A stretch of DNA of 64,000 bases, from assembly GCA_947166355.1 (NCBI GenBank), contig CAMVDX010000001.1:1-64000 (forward strand). Reading direction: 5' to 3'. Origin of the DNA: an uncultured Treponema sp. (GTDB taxonomy: Bacteria; Spirochaetota; Spirochaetia; Treponematales; Treponemataceae). Made by a program: the position numbers and the translations under genes. Positions 8,301 to 14,543 of this stretch are shown here, one piece after another. Numbering within the stretch: the stretch's first letter is position 1; every line of letters starts with the position of its first letter. The notes beneath the pieces were generated by a model. The model did no database searches. It had not been told where the DNA came from and saw only the letters and a program-made list of their open reading frames with translations.

Positions 8301-9116
8301 TTTGACAGTAAACTCACCGTCGCCTGAGAACTCGGCGAATAATTTGCCGTCCGGGTTTGTGATAGTATGCGAAACTTTATGCCAAGTCCCGGTGGTTGAG
8401 TAGTCCGAAGGACGTATCGAAACCACCTCTGATTTATCTTCATCTTCAGTGGTTTCGATACACCCGCTTTGCGGGCACTCAACCACCGGAGAAATCTCAG
8501 TGCTAATTTTTACCTTCCATTCCCCATCCAGCTTTTCTGTATCTGCCGGTTCCGTGCTAAAGTAAACTCCGTCACTAACAAGATGCACCGCCGGACTGTT
8601 AATTAAATAAACATCACGGATAATTCCTGCACCTGAATACCATCTTGTATTACAATTCTGATAAACCGCAATCACAAGGATTTCATTTTGTCCCGGCTTT
8701 ACGAGAGAGCTTATATCAAATTCAAAAGTTGAATAGCCGTACTTCCATTCACCGGCCTTTTTGCCATTTACCCAGACGGCGCTGTTCATGTAAACTGCTT
8801 CAAAACGAAGAGCAATATAGCGGCCACAGGTCACAGAACTTTTTGAGATGCCGGTATTATTACTGTCAGCTTCAGAGCTTTCAGAATATTCAAAAGTCTT
8901 CTTATAAAATCCTACGCTGTTTTTGTAAAGCTCCTTTACATGCGAAATCTGCCAGTCGTGGGGAATATGCACTGGTCTGTAAATCAGTTCATCAGCATTT
9001 GCTTTATCATAAAAAGTATCAGGAGAAAAAAATACAGGCTTTCCATCTTCATACATGGACGCTTCATCAATAGCAAGCTCGGCAAAATTCCAGCCGTCAT
9101 TAAAAAGTGTTTTCAT
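5343..9116 (-). CDS. Glycoside hydrolase family 2 protein (beta-galactosidase-like)
   Basis: 1257 residues without a signal peptide, so probably cytoplasmic. Order: GH2 sugar-binding domain (about 1-190), Ig-like domain (about 190-330), TIM barrel (about 330-620) with acid/base E436 in WSIGNEIYDTH and nucleophile E514 in KIYGSETGS, then DUF4982/Ig-like domains and a C-terminal beta-sandwich resembling a carbohydrate-binding module. It probably removes beta-linked galactose or a related sugar from imported oligosaccharides; exact specificity is open. Four stretches are translated repeats: about residues 210-243 (family C, two copies), 718-779 (family A, four copies, reading HCEERSD and LLRSARND) and 948-961 (family C). 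All keep frame and avoid the catalytic barrel. The -10-like TATACT ends 7 nt before ATG, without Shine-Dalgarno. Confidence 0.88.
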   Translation of the reverse strand: MKTLFNDGWNFAELAIDEASMYEDGKPVFFSPDTFYDKANADELIYRPVHIPHDWQISHVKELYKNSVGFYKKTFEYSESSEADSNNTGISKSSVTCGRYIALRFEAVYMNSAVWVNGKKAGEWKYGYSTFEFDISSLVKPGQNEILVIAVYQNCNTRWYSGAGIIRDVYLINSPAVHLVSDGVYFSTEPADTEKLDGEWKVKISTEISPVVECPQSGCIETTEDEDKSEVVSIRPSDYSTTGTWHKVSHTITNPDGKLFAEFSGDGEFTVKSPHLWDISDPYFYTLTTSLFDANGNLLDENSQHCGFKHAVFTSDKGFFLNGRHVKINGACHHHDQGVLGAAFNLTALRRQFTKLMEMGVNSVRCSHNPPPTAWLDLCDEMGIMVDDEIFDMWEKPKTPFDYGNYFNEWWERDITNWVRRDRNHPSLIMWSIGNEIYDTHVGNGFEITKKLYKAVVKNDSNRNAPITIASNYMMTEGAQNCATQIDTVGYNYLERLYKEHHEKHPEWKIYGSETGSTVQSRGIYHFPDSLKLVTFSDGQCSTLGNCTTPWGCVNTQTVIANDRDCPFSAGQYIWTGWDYIGEPTPYHSKSSFFGQIDTAGFPKDTYYLFKSEWVGKNTAPFVHLLPYWDWNEGQLIDVKAYTNADFVELFFNERSLGKQKINHKDGAAPFGQWQLEYHKGEIKAVAYDENGVVVAEDVKKSFGDPAKILLKPEPDYNGLLRSARNDEFNRNEPKCHCEERSDTANTRTPRHCEERSITANTRVTRHCEERSDAAIHFIQIMLADESGTLVENARNYITFNVAGDAELLGLDNGDSTDYDEYVSATGRSHTRKLFANRLIAIVRSKSAGASFVITAASTGLQNVSMKYNGTTNEWSEVAPYMTIRPEMSFIPTRKIELLAEGATKLDAGHREVRVTAKVLPENSTIKEINWNPVLKECIASDNITVNPVVECPTGRIGTTAIIRATGDGECILRCTAQNGTKYDEVISDLPFIVSGIGSCRLNPYSLIEACRFTDYDQTDGKAKPEMSLESGISNRKCGATWVRFDKVDFGADGADTIHLPIFSFETELPIEVWDGKGTGSDAECLGTFIYRHESIYNTYNENVFTLSHRLFGVHTITIAIKTDLYLHGFYFDKTSKAFAKLRALDADLIAGDAFTRTKVAVEGIGNNVNLDFANMNFGNRSAAGLTICGKSNSENNTINIKFFAEDGSSTTQVIEFPHTDGFEEKTFQLTPVKGLQKISFVFLPGSNFDFKWFKFN
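6237..6275. repeat. Family C repeat inside the GH2 frame (C-terminal region)
   Basis: Copy with arms GGTGGTT/AACCACC, read on the minus strand as VVECPTGRIGTT at about residues 948-961. It lies between two C-terminal beta-rich domains. Confidence 0.8.
6786..6965. repeat. Cluster of four family A repeats inside the GH2 frame
   Basis: Three copies in one orientation are translated as HCEERSDTANT, HCEERSITANT and HCEERSDAAI; a fourth, inverted copy is read as GLLRSARND. They occupy a linker at about residues 718-779, after the catalytic barrel. The total number of inserted bases keeps the frame. Confidence 0.9.
8391..8488. repeat. Two facing family C repeats inside the GH2 frame
   Basis: Copies at 8391-8427 and 8449-8488 face each other. 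On the minus strand they read VVECPQSGCIETT and VSIRPSDYSTTG, about residues 210-243, in a loop of the Ig-like domain after the sugar-binding domain. Confidence 0.85.
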
Positions 9117-9222
9117 AAGATCTAGTATAGAAGAGGAAAAGAATTAAGTATTGTATGAAACTATAAAAAAAATATTATAAAAATGGAGATGACAGAAGAT
9201 AAACGACGATAATGAAGTTGAA

Positions 9223-9323
9223 GCACAAAGGGCAGACCAATAAGTTTGCCGCAGAAACATTCCGAATCATTTTGCTTGCTGCGGCGATTCACTTTGATAA
9301 AACTTTCTGGTCGGCCCTCTGTG
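9223..9323. repeat. 100-bp imperfect inverted repeat between genes
   Basis: Arms CACAAAGGGCAGACCAATAA and its near-complement ending GGTCGGCCCTCTGTG pair over about 24 positions, with an inner stem GCCGCAG/CTGCGGC. It lies between the GH2 start and the PTS IIC-like stop. It may be a transcription-end structure for the minus-strand PTS gene or a small non-autonomous element; no second copy is in this window. Confidence 0.55.
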
Positions 9324-9330
9324 AATGTAA

Positions 9331-10392
9331 TTAGAGAGACAAATCTCCTTCTTTAATCCAACCGATTTTGCGGAACAACAATCCGAATGCCCAGCACAAA
9401 ACTGCAGGCAGTACAACGCAAATCATGACAAGACCAAACCAGTCAAAAAAGCCCGGCTGAATTGCTGCAGCTCCGTGACCAATTGCTACTTCGCTTGGTT
9501 CAAACCATCCGGTAATAACACCAATCTGTCCTACAAGTCCGCAGGTTCCCATTCCAGAGCTTACAGCGGCACCATTCATTTCCATTTTGAAAAGGCAGGT
9601 AGCAAGCGGGCCTGTAATCATCGAGGTTACAATCGGCGCTATCCATACCTTCGGATTTTTGATGATGTTAGGCATCTGTAACATACTTGTTCCCAAGCCT
9701 TGACTTAAGATTCCGCCCCAGCGATTTTCACGGAAGCTTAAAACTGCAAATCCGACCATCTGAGCACAACAGCCTGCAACGGCGGCTCCACCGGCCAATC
9801 CTGTAAGTCCAAAAGCGGCACAAATAGCGGCAGACGAAATCGGCAAAGTCAGTGCAATTCCAACTACGGCAGAAACAAGAATTCCCATCCAGAACGGATG
9901 AAGCTTTGTTGTCCAGACGAGGAAGCGTCCTACAGAGCTTGCCGCTGCACCAATGTATTTTGCGGTTAAAACAGTAAGCAGTGCACCTACAAGAATTGTA
10001 ACGGCTGGAGTTACAATAATATCAACCTTTGTCTTTTTGCTTACAAGACAGCCCATTTCTGCTGCTATGATTGCAATAAAAAGAACAGCGAGCGGACCAC
10101 CGGCTCCACCAGTTACATTTGCAGCTGAGCCAACTGCGGCGAGAGAAAACAGAACGAGAGCAGGAACTCCCATTGCAAAACCAATGCCGATTGCCATTGC
10201 GGCTCCGACAACATGTGAGTCTGTTGCAAAGTTTCCGGCGTTTACGAGAAACTGGAAAACTGCATTTTCGTTAAGACGGAGCAGCTGCTGTCCGAGAGTC
10301 TTAACAATTGTTCCAATCAACAGGGAACAGAAAAGTCCCTGAGCCATACCACTCATAGCGTCAATAAGATAACGCTTTGCGTATTTATTCAT
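9331..10392 (-). CDS. PTS sugar transporter IIC-like membrane protein (PTS_EIIC_2 family)
   Basis: 353-residue polytopic membrane protein with Gly- and Ala-rich helices. The N-terminus MAQGLFCSLLIGTIVKTLG and repeated small-residue segments are typical of the PTS_EIIC_2 family, annotated as PTS IIC. No IIA or IIB gene is nearby, so whether it phosphorylates its substrate is unknown; orphan members could be facilitators. The start is supported by AGGAGAT seven bases upstream. A family C repeat lies immediately 5' of the RBS, in the presumed leader. Confidence 0.75.
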   Translation of the reverse strand: MNKYAKRYLIDAMSGMAQGLFCSLLIGTIVKTLGQQLLRLNENAVFQFLVNAGNFATDSHVVGAAMAIGIGFAMGVPALVLFSLAAVGSAANVTGGAGGPLAVLFIAIIAAEMGCLVSKKTKVDIIVTPAVTILVGALLTVLTAKYIGAAASSVGRFLVWTTKLHPFWMGILVSAVVGIALTLPISSAAICAAFGLTGLAGGAAVAGCCAQMVGFAVLSFRENRWGGILSQGLGTSMLQMPNIIKNPKVWIAPIVTSMITGPLATCLFKMEMNGAAVSSGMGTCGLVGQIGVITGWFEPSEVAIGHGAAAIQPGFFDWFGLVMICVVLPAVLCWAFGLLFRKIGWIKEGDLSL

Positions 10393-10406
10393 AGAGATCT
10401 CCTAAA

Positions 10407-10436
10407 TGGTGGTTTCGAAAGACGCAACCACCGGTG
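10407..10436. repeat. Family C repeat in the leader of the PTS IIC-like gene
   Basis: Arms GGTGGTT and AACCACC around TCGAAAGACGC, ending about 5 bp before the ribosome-binding site on the minus strand. The rest of the gap (10437-10587) includes a GC-richer block with short self-complementary segments near 10490-10545 that I could not assign to a riboswitch class. Confidence 0.7.
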
Positions 10437-10585
10437 TGTTGTGAGAATAATAAAATGTGTTTTGTTCAGTAAATTACTTGGTAGATGTGATACTCGGTGC
10501 GCCGTGGCGTCGCCGGTAAAGCAGGACTCTATGGACTCTGACTGTTTGTTCATCTCAAACGTAAAATCTTTGAATAAGTTATCAA

Positions 10586-10617
10586 AAATGCAAAGTCTTT
10601 ACAAGTAGACTTTGCTG
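10586..10617 (-). terminator. Intrinsic terminator of the YkgJ-like gene
   Basis: On the minus strand a 9-bp stem GCAAAGTCT/AGACTTTGC with loop ACTTGTAA is followed by ATTTTTG. It is about 12 bp after the stop of the minus-strand gene at 10630-11316. Confidence 0.7.
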
Positions 10618-10629
10618 TGTTGGCACTGC

Positions 10630-11316
10630 TTATGCCGCCATTGGTGGTGCTCCGGATGGAGAGCCATTCGGATTATCATTATCGTTGTCGTTCATGCTGA
10701 TGAGCCATAACAGGTGTCGTATTGTAGCAGGAAGAATCTCCCGAATGAGTTTTGTTTCTCCAGATGAAGATGCAGAAATTTCTTCTGTAAGGTCGTTCAT
10801 AAGAGGTGGAACTGCACCGAGTACTTGGGCAGTTTCCTCTTCACTATACTGTTTTTTTGTGAGAGCCGGTTTGTGGGCAGCGAGGAGTTCATCAGGATAA
10901 AACTTGCAAGGGCGCCAGGTTTTATCGCCATTACGTGAACGAAAGCTTGAAGCTCCAAAAAGGCGGCAGATAAAAGCTCTGCCATTATATATAGAACAAT
11001 GATAAGGTGAATCAGGATTAAAAAAAGGACAGGTTTTACCATTATCAAAAGGAAATGTTTCATTAGCAATCTGCATGGCGGTAGAGTTCTGGTTTTCTAT
11101 GAGCCATGCTGCCATATAAAGTGCTTCACCATTCATAAGGTCTGGTTCAAAGCCTACGCAGCAGTGTCCGCATCCATCTGGGCATAAGAACTGTGTAGTA
11201 TGATACCAGCTTTGCTGCTCTTTTGTTATACGGCCATAGACTTTTTCCATTTGAATTAAAATATCATAAACATAAGTTCCTTCAAGTTTTTCTAAAATGC
11301 CATTAATCTGGGACAT
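10630..11316 (-). CDS. YkgJ-type Cys-cluster protein (zinc or iron chelating domain)
   Basis: 228-residue soluble protein. Near residue 46 is CPDGCGHCC, followed by CPFF, CSIY and CRLFGASSF, the CxxxCxxCC pattern of the YkgJ/UPF0153 family, thought to hold a metal. The C-terminus is Asn/Pro-rich. The biochemical role of the family is not settled. The start is supported by GAGGAA seven bases upstream, and an own terminator follows. It is transcribed away from the LacI gene, sharing a 108-bp intergenic region. Confidence 0.78.
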   Translation of the reverse strand: MSQINGILEKLEGTYVYDILIQMEKVYGRITKEQQSWYHTTQFLCPDGCGHCCVGFEPDLMNGEALYMAAWLIENQNSTAMQIANETFPFDNGKTCPFFNPDSPYHCSIYNGRAFICRLFGASSFRSRNGDKTWRPCKFYPDELLAAHKPALTKKQYSEEETAQVLGAVPPLMNDLTEEISASSSGETKLIREILPATIRHLLWLISMNDNDNDNPNGSPSGAPPMAA

Positions 11317-11371
11317 AAATTCCTCGTTGACAAAAGAGAATAATAAATAAAAAAAACTTATTCAATGGGTA

Positions 11372-11390
11372 AACTATTGATACAATAGTT
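11372..11390. promoter_or_regulatory. Inverted repeat at the LacI gene promoter, possible autoregulatory operator
   Basis: AACTATTGATACAATAGTT is an 8-bp perfect inverted repeat with a 3-bp centre. Its end overlaps the proposed -35 box (TTGGAA, 11389-11394) of the lacI-type gene. A regulator bound here would block that promoter. It does not have the CG-centred form of the typical LacI site. Confidence 0.5.
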
Positions 11391-11418
11391 GGAAAAAATG
11401 TTCGTTTTATCATAGAAT
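11389..11418 (+). promoter_or_regulatory. Promoter of the LacI-type gene (leaderless)
   Basis: TTGGAA, 18-bp spacer, TAGAAT at 11413-11418. The -10 box ends six bases before ATG 11425 and there is no Shine-Dalgarno, so the mRNA probably starts at or next to the start codon. Confidence 0.5.
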
Positions 11419-11424
11419 AATAAT

Positions 11425-12441
11425 ATGATTACTATTTACGACATTGCTGAAGCAACAGGTTATTCTGCGCCTACCGTTTCTCGCGCATTAAACGGACTGG
11501 GCTCGCTGAGTGAAGAGACCAGACAGAAGATTCTGGATAAAGCGAAGGAACTTGGATATGAGCCTAACATTACTGCGCGAACTCTTACTACAAAAAAATC
11601 ATATCTTATTGGCGTTATTTATGATGATACCGGAATGAATATGGGATTCTCTCATCCACTTTTTTCTCCAGTGTTAACCAGATTCAGGGAGAAGATTGAA
11701 GCTGCGGGATATGATTTGATTTTTCTGTCACGTCATTTTAATATGACTTATTTTTCTCATGCAAATTTCCGGTGCATTGATGGAGTGATTATTATAAATC
11801 CTGCAACAAATACTCCGGCAGATTTTTCAGATTTTATCAAGGCAAATCTTCCGCGCGTATCTACAAACTCTGTGTTTGATGGAATCTGTACGGTGATTAC
11901 TGCGAACGAGCAGGGGGGGTACGAAGCAGCTGAATATCTTTTAAAGCATGGACATAAAAAGATTGGTTATATATCGGCTCCTGTTGATGGAATTTCTACA
12001 GCTCCTGCTGAACGGTTTAATGGTTTTCGAACGGCATTAGAAAAGTATCATATTTTTGATGATTCACTTTATGAATTGTGTTCTGACTGGGGTAAGGAAA
12101 GCGGAGCTGAAGCTTTTGGTCGTCTCATAAAACGCCGCAAAGACCTGACCGCAGTTTTTGTAACTAATGATCAGCTGGCATTTGGTGTTTACGAATATGC
12201 TAAAAAGAATGGAATCCGCATACCTGAAGATTTGTCTGTTATAGGTTTTGATGATGAAATTGCTTCTGAATATTTAGGTCTTACAACCTTTCGTCAGAGC
12301 ACAACAGAAATTGCCGACATTGCCTCGCAAATGATGCTGGATCAGATTGATGGAAAATCTGTTCCTCCGATTATCCGTTGTCGCCCGGAACTGATAGAGC
12401 GTAAATCTGTAAAAACAATAAAAGGCTTCAGACTTTTCTAA
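11425..12441 (+). CDS. LacI family transcriptional regulator
   Basis: 338 residues, usual LacI length. An N-terminal helix-turn-helix (residues 1-22, ITIYDIAEATGYSAPTVSRA) and hinge (RTLTTKKSYLIG) precede a periplasmic-binding-like sugar sensor with the family-typical DQLAFGVYEYA and VIGFDDEIAS. It probably represses a sugar-use gene set and responds to a sugar or sugar phosphate. Neighbours do not reveal the target; the closest LacI-type operator in the window is at abfA, 43 kb away. The lacI-type gene itself is probably leaderless and possibly autoregulated. Confidence 0.9.
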   Translation: MITIYDIAEATGYSAPTVSRALNGLGSLSEETRQKILDKAKELGYEPNITARTLTTKKSYLIGVIYDDTGMNMGFSHPLFSPVLTRFREKIEAAGYDLIFLSRHFNMTYFSHANFRCIDGVIIINPATNTPADFSDFIKANLPRVSTNSVFDGICTVITANEQGGYEAAEYLLKHGHKKIGYISAPVDGISTAPAERFNGFRTALEKYHIFDDSLYELCSDWGKESGAEAFGRLIKRRKDLTAVFVTNDQLAFGVYEYAKKNGIRIPEDLSVIGFDDEIASEYLGLTTFRQSTTEIADIASQMMLDQIDGKSVPPIIRCRPELIERKSVKTIKGFRLF

Positions 12442-12480
12442 TGGATTGCCGCGTCGCTTTTTGGGCTCCTCGCAATGACG
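12440..12480. repeat. Family A repeat after the LacI gene
   Basis: ATGGATTGCCGCGTCGC ... GGCTCCTCGCAATGACG; begins at the stop codon of the lacI-type gene. Confidence 0.8.
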
Positions 12481-12521
12481 ATTTGTGACAAAACTCACTG
12501 CAAAAGTAACTATGGTTACCC

Positions 12522-12550
12522 TTGCGGGCATAGAAAAGTAGGCCTATAAT
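12522..12550 (+). promoter_or_regulatory. Promoter of the M13 peptidase gene (leaderless)
   Basis: TTGCGG at 12522-12527, a 17-bp spacer and a consensus TATAAT at 12545-12550, which ends seven bases before ATG 12558. No Shine-Dalgarno lies in between, so the transcript should start at or one base from the start codon. Confidence 0.7.
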
Positions 12551-12557
12551 TAAAAAT

Positions 12558-14522
12558 ATGAAAAACAAAAAAATTAAAAAAAATGCATTAATTCTGATTA
12601 TTCTGGCTCCGCTGCTGCTGGCAGTGAGTTTTATACCTGTCTTCTATCCAAAATCAATCTGGCTTAATACCAATATTGATGGAAAACTTTCCCGTAAACA
12701 ACCCCGGCTTGAAGATGATTTTTATCAAAGTACTAATTATGATTTCTTGAAAAATACACCAATTCCGAAAACTAAAATTAATGTACATAATACTCTGGCT
12801 GCTTATGATGAGATTCAGGAGAAAATGCTTTCCTATGTAAAAAGTCTGAAGCTGGAGACGGAAGAAAATTCTGAAAACAAAGCATTAAAATATATTTATG
12901 ACCAGTGCTCAGACTGGGAGAAAAGAAATGCCCAAGGGGTAGAACCCGTACTTCCAATTCTTAAAAAGTTTCAGAAGCTTCAGTCTCTGGAGGATTTTGA
13001 AACGCTTTTTTATGATGATGAAGCAAGAATCTTTCTTCCATTTGATTCTGGTTATTATACAACTTCCACATGGAATATAATTACCTTTGGACTTAAATTT
13101 CAGTTTGACAAAAATCGTGTTAGTCCAAACGAACTATATTCTTCAGACTTTTACGAAAAAATGCTTGTAAAGTGTGGTTACTCAAAGAGAGAGGCAAAGA
13201 AGCTTGTAAAGTCTGCTAAGAATTTTGAAAAAAAATATTCCCGCGTTAAAGGCATAGTAGACGTATGGATGTATAAGAATAAGCCTAATGAAAAATATGA
13301 TGCATACCCAATCAGAAAATTTATGGAAGCATCAGGTTATGGTGAAGCTGGTGATATCCAGATTATTATGAGTGGGCAGGTAGAAAAATTCTTTTCTCTT
13401 TATAACGGGGAAAATCTTGAGGCCTTAAAGGCTTTATGTATTTGTAATTTGTTGCGAACTTCAGCCGGATTTCTTGATCGGGATTGTTATGAATTGAAAC
13501 TGGAAATTACAAAAAAAATTTATGGAAAGAAAATAATTTATGATGGAGACATATATTCAATTGAATTTCTGAACAATATTATTCCAATGCTCTACGGAAA
13601 ACTTTGGGTGCAAAACTTTTTCTCAGAAGAAGTACGAGAGGATGTTACAGAATTTGTTCAGAGCATTATTGATGAGTATATCTTAGAGATTCCTGAATGG
13701 AATTGGCTTTCTACAGGGGCAAAATATAACCTTACTCAGGTTTTAAAAGAGACAAAGATTATTGCCGGTTATTCAAATAGTTTACCTGATTACAGCGGTT
13801 TATACGGACTTCTTACGGAGGGCTCTGATTCTGAAAAATCACTTCTGGCTTCTTATATAAAGCTTAAAAATTTTGAGAAAGCAATTCAGATAGAACAAAG
13901 CTTTAGTGAAGTTGATGTTTATGCATGGGCAGATTCTCCTCAGACTATGAACGCATATTATAACTGGCTCAATAATTCAATAAATATTTGTGCAGGCTGG
14001 ATATGGGCTACCGGCTATGATGTAAACATGACTATTGAAGAAAAGATGGCAAAACTTGGAACGGTAATGGCTCATGAAATAAGTCATTCCTTCAGTATTC
14101 CAGGTTTCGCCGGAGCAAGAAGAATGCTCTGGGATGAAAAAGATGTGGAGGCTCTTAACAAAAAGCTTACAGAGTATGGAAACTATATGCACAAATTTAC
14201 ACTTTTGAATGGACGAAAGAGCAGCTGTGAACGTATAAAATTTGAAGCCGGAGCTGATATGTTCGGCATGACCCGTATTCTGAATATGGCAAAAAAGATT
14301 TCTGATTTTGATTACCAGAAATTTTTCAAGTGTTATTCTTATTTATGGGGAGTTAAATATACGGAAAAAGCATATGTGAGTAGTGTATTAAAGGATTCGC
14401 ATCCGACAAACTTTATTCGTGTAAACGCTGAAGTTCAGCAGTTTGATGAATTTTACGAAGCCTTTGATATAAAGAGCGGCGATAAAATGTATCTGCCGCC
14501 GGAAAAAAGAATAAGATTTTAG
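12558..14522 (+). CDS. M13 family zinc metallopeptidase (neprilysin-like), membrane-anchored
   Basis: 654 residues, close to the usual size of bacterial PepO-like peptidases. An N-terminal hydrophobic segment (about 10-29) probably anchors it, with the catalytic part in the periplasm. The zinc site is HEISH (H506, E507, H510), with the third ligand E563 in FEAGADMFGM, where the family usually has ExxxD. The substrate-binding NAYYNWLNNSI matches the family's NAYY motif. M13 enzymes cut short peptides. The gene is preceded by a near-consensus promoter giving a leaderless mRNA. Confidence 0.88.
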   Translation: MKNKKIKKNALILIILAPLLLAVSFIPVFYPKSIWLNTNIDGKLSRKQPRLEDDFYQSTNYDFLKNTPIPKTKINVHNTLAAYDEIQEKMLSYVKSLKLETEENSENKALKYIYDQCSDWEKRNAQGVEPVLPILKKFQKLQSLEDFETLFYDDEARIFLPFDSGYYTTSTWNIITFGLKFQFDKNRVSPNELYSSDFYEKMLVKCGYSKREAKKLVKSAKNFEKKYSRVKGIVDVWMYKNKPNEKYDAYPIRKFMEASGYGEAGDIQIIMSGQVEKFFSLYNGENLEALKALCICNLLRTSAGFLDRDCYELKLEITKKIYGKKIIYDGDIYSIEFLNNIIPMLYGKLWVQNFFSEEVREDVTEFVQSIIDEYILEIPEWNWLSTGAKYNLTQVLKETKIIAGYSNSLPDYSGLYGLLTEGSDSEKSLLASYIKLKNFEKAIQIEQSFSEVDVYAWADSPQTMNAYYNWLNNSINICAGWIWATGYDVNMTIEEKMAKLGTVMAHEISHSFSIPGFAGARRMLWDEKDVEALNKKLTEYGNYMHKFTLLNGRKSSCERIKFEAGADMFGMTRILNMAKKISDFDYQKFFKCYSYLWGVKYTEKAYVSSVLKDSHPTNFIRVNAEVQQFDEFYEAFDIKSGDKMYLPPEKRIRF

Positions 14523-14543
14523 GAAGATTTTCGTTACGGTATT

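Noticed and set aside
9331..10392. Complete sugar PTS operon
   Set aside because: Only a IIC-like gene is present; no IIA, IIB, HPr or EI gene is in the window, so a full phosphotransferase cannot be claimed.
10437..10587. Possible riboswitch ahead of the PTS IIC-like gene
   Set aside because: There are short self-complementary segments, but I could not match any conserved core of a known class.
12440..12557. tRNA or small RNA genes in the intergenic gaps
   Set aside because: No cloverleaf or CCA-adjacent T-arm (GTTCRANNC) in a consistent position was found here or in the other gaps; the hairpins are repeat copies.
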